From: CAZROT01 sp964601895
GTDB taxonomy: Bacteria > Pseudomonadota > Gammaproteobacteria > Enterobacterales > Enterobacteriaceae
Reading direction: 5' to 3'
NCBI GenBank assembly: GCA_964601895.1
Contig: CAZROT010000003.1
Coordinates: 248,001-312,000 of the forward strand
DNA length: 64,000 nt
How positions within the stretch are numbered: position 1 is the stretch's first letter; each line of letters starts with the position of its first letter. Positions 34,442 to 44,702 of the stretch are shown one piece after another. The translations under genes were made by a program, and so were the position numbers. A model generated the notes under the pieces. That model worked only from the letters and a program-made list of their open reading frames with translations. It did not search any database and was not told the DNA's origin.

Positions 34442-37018
34442 TTAACCGGTAACCAGATTAATTAATTTTCCAGGAAGATAGATAACCTTATGTACCGGTG
34501 CTGCCACCAGACATTTAGCTACCAAAGGTTCCTGCACTGCGTATTCTTCTATCTGTTGCTGAGAAGCATCAAGCGGCACCCTGATTCTGGCGCGCACTTT
34601 ACCATTTACCTGCACCACAATCAGTCTGCTCTCTTCAATCATGGCCAGTTCATCGGCAACAGGCCAGGACGCACTATCAATATCACCTTCTCCACCGAGG
34701 GACTGCCACAGTACAAAACAGATGTGTGGGGTAAATGGATGCAACATACGCACCACAGCAAGCAGTGCTTCTCTCATGATTGCCCTGTCTGTGGCACTAT
34801 CCTGTGGCGCCCGTACGAGCGTATTCATAAATTCCATTATTGCAGCGATTGCGGTATTGAACGTCTGGCGCCGACCAATGTCATCGGTGACCTTAGTAAT
34901 AGTTTTATGTAAATCACGCCGCAGCGATTGTTGTGCTGACGTCAGCGTCACGTTGTCCACTGCCGGCACAGTACCGGTTATAATATGCTCAAAGACAAGT
35001 TTCCATAATCGTTTCAGGAAACGGCTGGCGCCTTCCACACCCGATTCCTGCCATTCCAGTGTCATTTCTGGTGGCGCTGCAAACATCATAAACAGACGCA
35101 GGGTATCAGCACCGTATTTTTCCACCATCATCTGTGGATCGATGCCATTATTTTTTGATTTGGACATTTTACTCATGCCCGCATAAATCAGCGGTTGTCC
35201 ATGTTTATCCTGTGCCTTGCTGATCCGGCCTTTATTATCCCTTTCAATAATTGCATCCAGTGGAGAGACCCAGACTCTCTGCCCCGAAGGAGCGATATAA
35301 TAGAACGCATCAGCCAGCACCATACCCTGACACAACAGGCGTTTTGCTGGCTCATCGGAATCTACCAGCCCGTTATCCCTTAATAACTTATGAAAAAAAC
35401 GAAAATACATCAGGTGCATAATAGCGTGCTCAATACCACCGATATACTGATCAACCGGTAACCAGTAATTAGCGGCGGCAGGGTTCAGCATGCCCTGTTC
35501 ATAATGTGGGCAGGTATAGCGCGCGTAATACCAGGACGATTCCATAAAGGTATCAAACGTATCCGTTTCACGCAGACCATGCCTGCCATCGACGCTGGTG
35601 TTTACCCACTGCATATCCGCTTTGAGGGGACTGGTAATCCCATCCATCACAACATCTTCAGGCAAAATGACCGGCAGTGCATGTTCAGGTACCGGAACCA
35701 CCGTGCCGTCATCCAGGGTCACCACAGGAACAGGAGAGCCCCAATAACGCTGGCGCGATACGCCCCAGTCACGCAGACGATAATTCACCTTACGCTGACC
35801 CAGTCCCATGGTGATTAATTTTTCAGCGATAGCGTTACAGGCATCATCGTGGCTGAGGCCGCTGAATTCACCCGAAGCAAATAATCTGCCTTTTTCAGTC
35901 ATCGCCTGCTGACTGATGTCAGGCTGGCTACCGTCAGCAGGTAAAATAACCGCTTTCATTGGTAAATCATAACGCCGCGCAAATAGCCAGTCGCGCTGAT
36001 CGTGAGCAGGAACCACCATGACAGCGCCGGTACCATGCTCCATCAAAACAAAATTGGTCACCCAAATCTCAAGCAGCTCACCGGTCAGTGGATGTCTGGC
36101 AAATCGACCTGTTGCCATACCCTGTTTTTCGATTGTGGCTATTTCAGCTTCAGCAACTTTGATATTGCGGCATGCAGCCACAAAATTCGCTAATTCAGGA
36201 TTATCAACGGCCGCCTGTCTGGCAATGGGGTTATCTGCAGCAACAGCAATGCAGGTGACGCCCATGAGTGTATCCACACGCGTCGTATAGACCATCAGCT
36301 TTTCTTCATTACCGGTAAGCGCAAACGCTATCTCCATGCCTTCAGAACGGCCAATCCAGTTACGTTGCATGCTTTTAACCTGTGCAGGCCATTCCAGTTT
36401 ATCAAGGCCTGCCAGTAACTCTTCAGCATAATCGGTAATTCTGATAAACCATTGCGGGATTTCGCGGCGTTCAACGGGTGTGTCACAACGCCAGCAACAA
36501 CCATCCACCACCTGTTCATTGGCAAGCACCGTCTTGTCCTGCGGGCACCAGTTAACAGCAGCTGTCTTTTTATAGGCCAGACCCTTTTGGTACAATTTCG
36601 TGAAAAACCATTGTTCCCAACGATAATAATCAGGTTTACAGGTTGTTATTTCACGTCCCCAGTCATAACTAAAACCCAGCAGCTTCAGCTGATTTTTCAT
36701 GGCAGCAATATTGTCATACGTCCATCTGGCAGGCGCGGTATGATTTTTTACCGCAGCACCTTCTGCAGGTAACCCGAAGGCATCCCAGCCAATGGGTTGC
36801 AGGACATTTTTACCCAGCATACGCTGATAACGTGCAATCACATCACCGATAGTATAATTACGTACATGGCCCATATGCAGACGACCGGAAGGATAGGGCA
36901 ACATGGACAGGCAGTAATATTTCTCTTTATCCGGCGCTTCAGTGACACTGAATGTCTGCTTTTCCTGCCAGTGAAGTTGTACCTGTGACTCAATATCCAG
37001 CGAGTATTGCTCTTGCAT
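34442..37018 (-). CDS. leuS: Leucyl-tRNA synthetase
   Basis: Class I synthetase charging tRNA-Leu (858 aa). HIGH motif in YPSGRLHMGHVRNYT and KMSKS in MSKMSKSKNNG, an editing domain between them (TTRVDTLMG, EHGTGAVMVVPAHDQRD), and a Zn-binding segment (CCWRCDTPVERR). The ATG at 37016-37018 is chosen because MQEQYSLDIES matches E. coli MQEQYRPEEIES and AGGA lies before it; the frame is open 24 codons further upstream with unrelated sequence. Confidence 0.97.
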   Translation of the reverse strand: MQEQYSLDIESQVQLHWQEKQTFSVTEAPDKEKYYCLSMLPYPSGRLHMGHVRNYTIGDVIARYQRMLGKNVLQPIGWDAFGLPAEGAAVKNHTAPARWTYDNIAAMKNQLKLLGFSYDWGREITTCKPDYYRWEQWFFTKLYQKGLAYKKTAAVNWCPQDKTVLANEQVVDGCCWRCDTPVERREIPQWFIRITDYAEELLAGLDKLEWPAQVKSMQRNWIGRSEGMEIAFALTGNEEKLMVYTTRVDTLMGVTCIAVAADNPIARQAAVDNPELANFVAACRNIKVAEAEIATIEKQGMATGRFARHPLTGELLEIWVTNFVLMEHGTGAVMVVPAHDQRDWLFARRYDLPMKAVILPADGSQPDISQQAMTEKGRLFASGEFSGLSHDDACNAIAEKLITMGLGQRKVNYRLRDWGVSRQRYWGSPVPVVTLDDGTVVPVPEHALPVILPEDVVMDGITSPLKADMQWVNTSVDGRHGLRETDTFDTFMESSWYYARYTCPHYEQGMLNPAAANYWLPVDQYIGGIEHAIMHLMYFRFFHKLLRDNGLVDSDEPAKRLLCQGMVLADAFYYIAPSGQRVWVSPLDAIIERDNKGRISKAQDKHGQPLIYAGMSKMSKSKNNGIDPQMMVEKYGADTLRLFMMFAAPPEMTLEWQESGVEGASRFLKRLWKLVFEHIITGTVPAVDNVTLTSAQQSLRRDLHKTITKVTDDIGRRQTFNTAIAAIMEFMNTLVRAPQDSATDRAIMREALLAVVRMLHPFTPHICFVLWQSLGGEGDIDSASWPVADELAMIEESRLIVVQVNGKVRARIRVPLDASQQQIEEYAVQEPLVAKCLVAAPVHKVIYLPGKLINLVTG

Positions 37019-37391
37019 AGCGATGGGTAGTCCTGAAATAAAATGGTAATGATGGAATACAAGGGTAGTAGCACAGCCGGTGCCGCACACAAAGACGACA
37101 GGAAAATCATACCTGGCGCATTGTTCCGCTCAGCGCACCGAAAAAACGTCGCCTCTAGCATAGCCGATAAGCAACAGACGCAGCAATAACAACATGCCTG
37201 CTACAGAGTTGACAAAATAACTGATGAACAATAATTAAGCTGCACAGGACACGTATGCTGTGACGGGTGAGTGATTACTGCATCCCGCAGACTGGCACTC
37301 ATGATAACTACGTGCAGCTCAGCGTATGGCACTGTTATAAACAATGCCGGTATCAGTTGTAGTCCAGCACTTCCCGAGAAAGTTACTGCAG
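37019..37391. other. 373-bp region between leuS and gltL
   Basis: No gene recognised. In E. coli several genes (rihA, hscC and others) separate gltL from leuS; none is left here. No promoter could be assigned with confidence. Confidence 0.5.
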
Positions 37392-38117
37392 TTAATGAAT
37401 GATTCTCGCCAGAAATTCCTTTGCACGTTCAGAATGCGGATTATTAAAAAAATCCTCTTTTTTGCTGTCTTCAACGAGCTTACCTTCATCCATAAAAATA
37501 ACTCTGTGAGCGACCTTACGGGCAAAGCTCATCTCATGGGTCACTACCATCATCGTCATCCCTTCCTGTGCCAGCTCTACCATCACATCCAGCACTTCAT
37601 TGATCATTTCTGGATCCAGAGCCGAAGTAGGTTCATCAAACAACATCGCACCAGGATCCATACAAAGTGCCCGTGCAATGGCAACACGTTGTTGCTGGCC
37701 ACCGGAAAGCTGAAAAGGAAATTTATCAGCATGCATAGTCAGACCAACCCTGGCTAATAATGTCTGACCTTTTCTCTGTGAGGCAACTTTACTGCGTTTG
37801 AGCACTTTTACTTGTGCCAGTATCAGATTATCCATGATAGAAAGATGAGGAAACAATTCAAAATGCTGAAAGACCATGCCCACTTTTGCCCGCAACTGAG
37901 CCAGATTGGTATTTTTATCATTGACGCTGATGCCATTAACTAAAATGGTTCCCTGTTGAATTGCTTCCAGTCCATTTATGGTTTTAATTAAGGTTGATTT
38001 ACCAGAGCCGGACGGACCACAAATGACAACAACCTCCCCTTTTTGCACTTCTGCTGTACAGTCATTTAACACCTGAAAATCACCATACCACTTAGAAACA
38101 TTCTTCAGGGAAATCAT
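37392..38117 (-). CDS. gltL: Glutamate/aspartate ABC transporter ATP-binding protein (orphan)
   Basis: ATPase of the polar amino-acid ABC importer family, closest to E. coli GltL over its whole 241 aa (MISLKNVSKWYGDFQVLNDC). Walker A GPSGSGKST, signature LSGGQQQRVAIARAL, Walker B AMLFDEPTSALDP and the switch His in VVTHEMSF are intact. The binding protein gltI and permeases gltJ and gltK, which precede gltL in E. coli, are missing: upstream lies only 296 bases and then queD. It may serve a transporter encoded elsewhere or be a relic. Confidence 0.92.
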   Translation of the reverse strand: MISLKNVSKWYGDFQVLNDCTAEVQKGEVVVICGPSGSGKSTLIKTINGLEAIQQGTILVNGISVNDKNTNLAQLRAKVGMVFQHFELFPHLSIMDNLILAQVKVLKRSKVASQRKGQTLLARVGLTMHADKFPFQLSGGQQQRVAIARALCMDPGAMLFDEPTSALDPEMINEVLDVMVELAQEGMTMMVVTHEMSFARKVAHRVIFMDEGKLVEDSKKEDFFNNPHSERAKEFLARIIH

Positions 38118-38413
38118 TAAGTTATCCTTTATTCAATTACCATTCAATCAATAACAAAAAATATAATACATTCATACCGCATAACACCGTCCTGGCCGGT
38201 AATGCCAGACGCACTATTACTCAGCACCAGTAAAAGCTAAAAAAAGCTTAGCGTCATATCATGGTACTCAGGGATTAAGCTTGATAACATATCAGGCATA
38301 CACGCAACAACAGGCTGATTGCATTCAAATAACACAAAACAGGCCGCCATTCTGGTATACCCGATAAATTTCCAGAATGGTTGACGGCTTTTCAGCCAAA
38401 TAAGGTTACCACT
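38118..38413. other. Divergent intergenic region gltL/queD
   Basis: About 300 bases with no surviving trace of the gltK permease C-terminus on the minus strand. It must carry the promoters of gltL and queD. Confidence 0.45.
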
Positions 38414-38791
38414 ATGCCCACCACATTGTTTAAAGATTTTCACATTGAAGCTGCACACCGCCTGCCACACGTTCCTGCAGGCCATAAATGTGGCCGTCTT
38501 CATGGCCACTCATTCATGATTCGTCTCGAACTCACTGGAGAAATCGACGCACATACTGGCTGGCTGATGGATTTCGCCGAATTAAAAGCAGCTTTTCAAC
38601 CACTCTGGGAACAGCTTGATCACCATTATTTGAATGATATCCCGGGGCTGGAAAATCCAACCAGCGAAGTGCTGGCTGCCTGGATATGGCAACGACTAAA
38701 ACCCGAGCTGGCTGCACTGAGCGCCGTTATGGTGAAAGAAACCTGCTCAGCAAGGTGCATTTACAGAGGCGATGACGTAGCGCAGAAGTAG
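38414..38791 (+). CDS. queD: 6-carboxytetrahydropterin synthase
   Basis: Second enzyme of queuosine precursor synthesis; converts dihydroneopterin triphosphate to 6-carboxytetrahydropterin. Zn-binding His in FHIEAAHRLPH and GRLHGHSF, catalytic Cys in GHKCGRLHGH, later DHHYLND and VKETC motif. The start at 38414 (MPTTLFKDF) matches E. coli MSTTLFKDF and has AAGG upstream; an upstream in-frame start at 38381 is less likely. About 125 aa. It converges on queE, the next enzyme. Confidence 0.94.
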   Translation: MPTTLFKDFHIEAAHRLPHVPAGHKCGRLHGHSFMIRLELTGEIDAHTGWLMDFAELKAAFQPLWEQLDHHYLNDIPGLENPTSEVLAAWIWQRLKPELAALSAVMVKETCSARCIYRGDDVAQK

Positions 38792-38865
38792 CAGGAGCCT
38801 GTCAGATAATAAACAACCATGACAATTCGGGTTACATTGAAACATCACGCGCCATGATAAAATCT

Positions 38866-39537
38866 TCAGGCTATATCCAGATATTTATGCATCTGCACTG
38901 ACAGCCGCCAGTTACGGGAAATGCACGCGTTAATGCATAGCTCCGTTGCCTTCTCCTGCTGACTGACGGGTTGTAATCCAATGATTCTACGCTTCTTATC
39001 ATTCAGACCTGCCAGTAACTCATCCAGCACTTCAATATCTTTCATCCGGCCAACGGGGTGTTTTATTTCGTCAGCACGCTGCAGTGCCTGTACTACTATC
39101 TCAAAGCCACCCCGCATCTGAATTTTAGGTGAAACCGTCACCCAGGTATCGGGTGAACAATAGATTTCGTGAGTACCACTGGTTTCTATCTGGCAGGTAA
39201 ATCCCTGCTGCTCCAGTAACAGGGTAAGCGGTAATAAGGAGTACATGCAGGGCTCACCACCCGTGATAACCACATGCCGTGCGCTATACCCCTGATGTTG
39301 CAGTATACTCAATAAATCCTGCTCAGTGGCATACCCAAAGCTAGCGCTTTGAGCAGATTTTGCCACTACCTGCTGCATGTCAACTTCCAGCTCAGCACGC
39401 GTTTCCCAGGTATATTGGGTATCACACCAGCTGCATCCTACAGGACATCCATGAAAACGAATAAAAATCGCCGGTACACCGGTGAAATAACCCTCTCCCT
39501 GTAACGTCTGAAATATTTCGTTAATTGGATAACGCAT
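38866..39537 (-). CDS. queE: 7-carboxy-7-deazaguanine synthase (radical SAM)
   Basis: Radical-SAM enzyme that turns the QueD product into 7-carboxy-7-deazaguanine on the path to queuosine. The cluster motif is CPVGCSWCDT (family Cx3Cx2C), followed by VVITGGEP. It matches E. coli QueE end to end (MRYPINEIFQTLQGEGYFTG). The ATG at 39535-39537 is chosen by homology; a TTG two codons upstream, touching the eno stop, is better spaced from AGGG. It is the last gene of pyrG-eno-queE. Confidence 0.95.
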   Translation of the reverse strand: MRYPINEIFQTLQGEGYFTGVPAIFIRFHGCPVGCSWCDTQYTWETRAELEVDMQQVVAKSAQSASFGYATEQDLLSILQHQGYSARHVVITGGEPCMYSLLPLTLLLEQQGFTCQIETSGTHEIYCSPDTWVTVSPKIQMRGGFEIVVQALQRADEIKHPVGRMKDIEVLDELLAGLNDKKRRIIGLQPVSQQEKATELCINACISRNWRLSVQMHKYLDIA

Positions 39538-39543
39538 GCGCAA

Positions 39544-40845
39544 TCAACCCTGACCTTTAATTTCACTGCGTCCATTAAAAGGTGCACGGCTGCCCAGTAT
39601 TTCTTCAATACGCATTAATTGATTATACTTGGCCACCCGATCGGAACGGCTCATGGAGCCGGTTTTTATCTGGCCTGCAGCAGTTCCAACAGCAAGATCG
39701 GCAATAGTGGCATCTTCCGTTTCACCAGAACGATGCGAAATCACTGTGGTATAACCGGCACTTTTTGCCAGGCGAATAGCCGCCAGCGTTTCAGTCAATG
39801 AACCGATTTGATTGAATTTGATCAAAATAGAATTCGCAATGCCTTTATCAATACCGTTCTGCAGAATAGCGGTGTTAGTAACAAACAGATCATCACCAAC
39901 CAGCTGGATTTTTTTACCTAATACTTGAGTTTGATAAGCAAAACCATCCCAGTCAGATTCATCAAGCCCATCTTCAATGGAGACTATCGGGTATTCTTTA
40001 GCCAGATTTTCCAGATAATGAGTAAATTCTTTTGAAGTGAATGACTTACCTTCACCTTTTAGCTGATACTCGTTAGCAGTTTTATTGTAAAATTCAGACG
40101 CCGCACAATCCATCGCCAGCGTGATATCTTTACCTAATACATAACCTGCAGCTTCAACCGCTTCTTTTATAACCTGCAACGCTGCTGCATTCGATGTCAG
40201 ATTGGGTGCATAACCACCTTCATCGCCCACTGCCGTGCTCAAACCCTGCGCTTTCAGTACCTTTGCCAGATGATGGAACACTTCAGAACCCATGCGTACC
40301 GCTTCTTTAAAGGTTTTAGCACCTACGGGCTGAATCATAAATTCCTGCATGTCAATGTTATTATCAGCGTGCTCCCCTCCATTGATGATATTCATCATAG
40401 GCAATGGCATGGAAAATTTTCCATGCGTGCCATTGAGTTCAGCAATATGCTCATAAAGTGCCTGACCTTTGGATGCAGCAGCTGCTTTAGCAACAGCCAG
40501 AGAAACAGCCAGAATTGCATTAGCACCAAAGGTAGATTTGTTTTCCGTACCATCGAGATCGATCATTAGCTTATCTATTTTAGCCTGATCTTTGGCATCC
40601 TTACCGAGGATAGCCTGTGCAAGGGGACCATTAACCGCAGCGACTGCTTTTAATACGCCTTTCCCCATAAAACGCTTTTTATCACCATCACGCAGCTCAA
40701 GGGCTTCACGCGATCCTGTAGACGCCCCTGAAGGCACAGCAGCCAGACCAACAAACCCACCTTCAAGATGCACTTCTGCTTCTACTGTTGGATTACCACG
40801 TGAATCAATAATTTCGCGACTGATGACTTTAACAATTTTGGACAT
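39544..40845 (-). CDS. eno: Enolase
   Basis: Glycolytic enzyme converting 2-phosphoglycerate to phosphoenolpyruvate, also a scaffold of the RNA degradosome. 433 aa. Signature LIKFNQIGSLTETL, catalytic Lys in that segment, SHRSGETED loop and GQIKTGSMSRSDR near the C-terminus are present. About 100 bases after pyrG on the same strand, as in E. coli. Confidence 0.97.
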   Translation of the reverse strand: MSKIVKVISREIIDSRGNPTVEAEVHLEGGFVGLAAVPSGASTGSREALELRDGDKKRFMGKGVLKAVAAVNGPLAQAILGKDAKDQAKIDKLMIDLDGTENKSTFGANAILAVSLAVAKAAAASKGQALYEHIAELNGTHGKFSMPLPMMNIINGGEHADNNIDMQEFMIQPVGAKTFKEAVRMGSEVFHHLAKVLKAQGLSTAVGDEGGYAPNLTSNAAALQVIKEAVEAAGYVLGKDITLAMDCAASEFYNKTANEYQLKGEGKSFTSKEFTHYLENLAKEYPIVSIEDGLDESDWDGFAYQTQVLGKKIQLVGDDLFVTNTAILQNGIDKGIANSILIKFNQIGSLTETLAAIRLAKSAGYTTVISHRSGETEDATIADLAVGTAAGQIKTGSMSRSDRVAKYNQLMRIEEILGSRAPFNGRSEIKGQG

Positions 40846-40949
40846 GAGATTTTCCTCAGTGCAAGTTAAACTAAGAAACCAATTAAAGGGGGTGTAATAA
40901 GGATTGTTTTATAGCGTCTTTTTAGAGTATAGCTTCTGACCCATACTTT

Positions 40950-42587
40950 TTATCTGGCCTGACGTTCTTGATAATCCCAGGCAGCCTTCACAAGGCCAGT
41001 AAATAACGGGTGGCCATCACGCGGCGTAGACGTAAATTCAGGATGAAACTGACAGGCCACAAACCACGGATGACTGCGCAATTCTATCATTTCCACTAAT
41101 TTATTATCAAAAGAACGCCCACAAACAGATAACCCCGCAGCTTCCACCGGTTTCAACAACATATTGTTCACTTCATAACGATGACGATGACGTTCGATAA
41201 TCGTCGATTTACCATACAGCTGATGAACCAGACTACCGGCAATAAGATGGCATTGCTGCCCGCCAACACGCATGGTACCGCCGAGATTATCCTGTTCAGT
41301 ACGCACTTCAAGATTTCCTTCTTCATCACGCCATTCGGTGATTAATGCCACAACGGGATACTTACAATCCGGCACAAATTCAGTCGAGTTAGCTTCATGC
41401 ATTCCGGCAACATTACGGGCAAATTCTATAAGAGCAACCTGCAAGCCGAGGCATATACCCAGATAAGGAATATTATTTTCACGGGCATAACGCGCAGCAG
41501 CAATTTTACCTTCTATACCACGGTAACCAAACCCGCCTGGAATCACAATAGCATCAAACCCTTGCAACACATCTGTGCCATCGGTTTCAATATGCTGGGA
41601 ATCGATCAAATTTATAGTGACCGACAGGCGATTTTTCAAACCGCCATGCCTGAGTGCTTCCATCACTGATTTATAAGCATCCGGCAACTCAACATATTTG
41701 CCCACCATAGCTATACTAACTTCACCAACAGGATTGGACTCGGCGTCAATAACCTGTTCCCATTCTGTCAGATCCGCCTGTGGACAAAGCAGGTTGAAGC
41801 GTTTACAGATGTAATCATCCAGACTCTGTGATTGCAATAACCCTGGAATCTTATAAATAGAATCGACATCGTTCAGAGAAATCACGGCTTTTTCTGATAC
41901 ATTGCAGAATAATGCAATTTTTGCCCGCTCATTGGCAGGCACCATACGATCAGAACGACAGACGAGAATATCAGGCTGAATACCAATAGAAAGTAATTCC
42001 TTGACAGAATGTTGTGTAGGTTTGGTTTTTACTTCTCCAGAAGCAGCCAGCCAGGGCACTAATGTCAGATGCATATACAGAGTATGTTCACGACCGACAT
42101 CCGCCGCCATCTGACGAATGGCTTCCAGAAAAGGTAGAGATTCAATATCACCAACAGTACCTCCCACTTCTATCAATGCGAGTTCATAACCCTGGCTACC
42201 GGCAACAATGCGTTCTTTGATGGCATTAGTAATATGAGGAATAACCTGAATAGTCGCTCCCAGATAATCACCACGACGTTCTTTACGCAGAACATCAGCA
42301 TAGACACGGCCCGCGGTAAAATTGTTACTCCTGGTCATTTTTGTACGAATAAAACGCTCATAGTGGCCCAAATCCATATCGGTTTCAGCGCCGTCTTCAG
42401 TAACAAAAACTTCACCATGTTGAATAGGGCTCATGGTACCTGGATCTACATTGATGTAAGGGTCTAACTTTATGATAGTTACCTTCAGACCACGAGATTC
42501 GAGAATAGCTGCCAGAGAAGCAGCAGTAATACCTTTACCCAAGGAGGAAACAACGCCACCAGTCACAAAAATATAATTCGTTATCAT
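40950..42587 (-). CDS. pyrG: CTP synthase
   Basis: Makes CTP from UTP with glutamine-derived ammonia (545 aa). The N-terminal synthetase domain has VTGGVVSSLGKGITAASL and the metal site in DGAETDMDLGHYERF. The C-terminal class-I glutaminase has the nucleophile Cys in YLGICLGLQ and the catalytic His-Glu in QFHPEFTS. Divergent from sodC. Confidence 0.97.
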   Translation of the reverse strand: MITNYIFVTGGVVSSLGKGITAASLAAILESRGLKVTIIKLDPYINVDPGTMSPIQHGEVFVTEDGAETDMDLGHYERFIRTKMTRSNNFTAGRVYADVLRKERRGDYLGATIQVIPHITNAIKERIVAGSQGYELALIEVGGTVGDIESLPFLEAIRQMAADVGREHTLYMHLTLVPWLAASGEVKTKPTQHSVKELLSIGIQPDILVCRSDRMVPANERAKIALFCNVSEKAVISLNDVDSIYKIPGLLQSQSLDDYICKRFNLLCPQADLTEWEQVIDAESNPVGEVSIAMVGKYVELPDAYKSVMEALRHGGLKNRLSVTINLIDSQHIETDGTDVLQGFDAIVIPGGFGYRGIEGKIAAARYARENNIPYLGICLGLQVALIEFARNVAGMHEANSTEFVPDCKYPVVALITEWRDEEGNLEVRTEQDNLGGTMRVGGQQCHLIAGSLVHQLYGKSTIIERHRHRYEVNNMLLKPVEAAGLSVCGRSFDNKLVEMIELRSHPWFVACQFHPEFTSTPRDGHPLFTGLVKAAWDYQERQAR

Positions 42588-42842
42588 GCTGAACCTGAGA
42601 ATTTTAGGCGATTAAGGTGAAAAATAACTAAGGCAGGACGGTATGTCAGTATACTGGAACCGTAGTTTCGTTACAAATAATCTTACCTGCAACCCAACAG
42701 GTAAATTAATCGAGATTTCTATTGTATATCAGCAAGCTATTACATAAAATTCGCTATTAAATATCACGCAACTTTACTATATATAGCTGGGAAATTCTCT
42801 ATACTGAACTTACCACTGTGATAAATAAAGAAAGAATATAAC

Positions 42843-43379
42843 ATGAAAATTACGAAAGCATCATACTGCTCTATGATATTGGGAATGTCTCTCTGCTTTA
42901 CAGTAAAAGCCACACCCGTGGTCGTTGACATGAATCTGGTGGATGAGCAGGGAACAGGTTCATCTGTTGGCACTGTTACTATCAGTGAAACCAAATACGG
43001 GCTTCTCTTCACCCCCAATATTCGACTGTCGCCCGCAGGTATTCATGGTTTTCATATCCATGCCAACGGCCAGTGTAGCCCGGCAATGAAAGGTAATAAA
43101 ATGGTTGCGGCAGCAGCGGCAGGTGATCATTTTGATCCACGCAATACGGGAAAACATCTGGGACCCTATAACCCTGATGGCCATGCCGGCGATCTTCCCG
43201 CTATTTATATCGCTGATACAGGAACGGTAAATATTCCCGTACTGGCACCACGTTTAAAAACGCTTAATGAAATTCGTGACAAAGCACTAATCATTCATTC
43301 AGGCGGAGATAATTTTTCAGATAGTCCACACCCGCTGGGTGGTGGTGGTGAACGCATCGTCTGTGGTGTCATTCGATAA
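42843..43379 (+). CDS. sodC: Periplasmic Cu/Zn superoxide dismutase
   Basis: Removes superoxide in the periplasm, often protective against host oxidative burst. N-terminal signal peptide (cleavage near VKATP). Cu ligands in HGFHIHANGQC and LIIHSGGDN, Zn ligands in GDHFDPRNTGKHLGP and HAGDLP; disulfide Cys in GQCSP and VCGVI. GGGGERIVCGVI is the usual ending. 178 aa, normal length. The site looks fully functional. Confidence 0.94.
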   Translation: MKITKASYCSMILGMSLCFTVKATPVVVDMNLVDEQGTGSSVGTVTISETKYGLLFTPNIRLSPAGIHGFHIHANGQCSPAMKGNKMVAAAAAGDHFDPRNTGKHLGPYNPDGHAGDLPAIYIADTGTVNIPVLAPRLKTLNEIRDKALIIHSGGDNFSDSPHPLGGGGERIVCGVIR

Positions 43380-44183
43380 TCGATATGATAATAAAAATAA
43401 CTCAACAGGCTTAATTAATCCTGCTACAAAAGAGGATTCACAACAGGGAGACATAATAGATATAGCAATCGCACGATAATTGACAGAACTGCTTTTTAAC
43501 AAGCGCATAGCTATTACAGAATAGCCTGTATTCTGTGTTGCTGTAGTTCATCATTAAGTGCTGATTATGTATCAAACAATATCATCATAATAACCCATAA
43601 AAATCGCTGAAATAACAAGCGTGGATTACACCGGATTATTACCGTATTATTTTAATAACTCATGTTTTTCATGTAAAAATCCATTCCGATTTATCTTTGT
43701 GTTGCCTTTCAGCATGACAGATTCGAATATACTTCATGCGTTACACTTACATATACGTCTGGCAAATATCATGGATAACATATTGTTCGCAAAATTATCA
43801 ATAATTATTAACCCTGATATCAAAAATTGATGTATTCATTAATCAACATTAGATATCAGATTATTATATAATAGTGTTAATATTCTAGTGCGCAGGAATC
43901 AATAGCTATAATACCCGAGGCCCTGACATAACTGTCTTAACATAAACATAAGTAAACCGGCTTACTTAAAATCCAATCGGACGATAATCTCGCCTGTTGG
44001 CTGTATTTGTAATGTCAGTTTTTAATGATGTGAGTTATATAAATGTTCACTCATAAGAGTCTGTCCCGTTTATTATCATTAATTCATCGTCAGTGGGATA
44101 TTATGTATTCATCTATGTTTAATTAACCATAACAGACAGGTTTTAAAAATCTATGATAGCACGCTAATAATAAGGGGGTAAAA
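43380..44183. other. 804-bp AT-rich gene-free region
   Basis: No gene recognised between sodC and slyA. A 69-codon open frame at 43621-43830 has no ribosome site and unlikely composition. The right end carries the slyA leader with an AAGGGGG site. Confidence 0.5.
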
Positions 44184-44615
44184 TTGGAATCAACATTAGG
44201 ATCAGATTTAATACGGCTAGTTCGTGGCTGGCGCGCCCTACATGACGAGCGGTTAAAACCATTGGAATTGACTCAAACTCATTGGATTACACTTCACAAC
44301 ATTAGCCGCCTGCCGCCAGAACAATCGCAAATTCAGCTTGCTAAAGCGATTGGTATTGAACAGCCATCACTGGTACGCACCTTAGATCAACTGGAAGATA
44401 AGGGATTAATTACAAGACATACGTGTACAAACGATCGTCGAGCCAAACGTATCAAGCTCACAGAACAATCAGAACCTATACTTAAAGAGGTCGATCGTGT
44501 TATCAATGCAACACGCAAAGAAATACTTGGAGGGATTTCAGACAGTGAACTTGCACTATTTTCCGGCATGATCGATAAACTTGAACAAAATATTATTCAC
44601 TTACAAAATAAGTAA
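44184..44615 (+). CDS. slyA: MarR-family transcriptional regulator SlyA
   Basis: Winged-helix dimeric regulator that counters H-NS silencing at virulence and stress genes. GSDLIRLVRGWRALHDERLKPLELTQTHW and the DNA-binding segment QLAKAIGIEQPSLVRTLDQLEDKGLI match SlyA nearly residue by residue. It starts at TTG (44184) five bases after AAGGGGG; a rare start is also used in E. coli. 143 aa. It converges on slyB through a shared terminator. The AT-rich accessory genes nearby are plausible targets. Confidence 0.95.
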   Translation: MESTLGSDLIRLVRGWRALHDERLKPLELTQTHWITLHNISRLPPEQSQIQLAKAIGIEQPSLVRTLDQLEDKGLITRHTCTNDRRAKRIKLTEQSEPILKEVDRVINATRKEILGGISDSELALFSGMIDKLEQNIIHLQNK

Positions 44616-44658
44616 TAAAAAATTTACAATTAAAATTTTCACTCACAGCTAAAAAACA

Positions 44659-44690
44659 TAAAACCGGGGTATCTACCCCGGTTTTTATTT
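44659..44690. terminator. Bidirectional terminator between slyA and slyB
   Basis: Stem ACCGGGGT (44663-44670) and ACCCCGGT (44675-44682) with a four-base loop; A-run before and T-run after allow intrinsic termination on both strands. Confidence 0.9.
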
Positions 44691-44702
44691 CCCGCAACAC
44701 CG

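Noticed and set aside
42776..42786. NrdR-like core ACTATATATAG upstream of sodC
   Set aside because: Only the AT palindrome core matches, there is no second box at the right spacing, and no ribonucleotide reductase gene follows.
43621..43830. 69-codon open frame between sodC and slyA
   Set aside because: No ribosome site, unlikely composition and AT-rich surroundings; probably chance.
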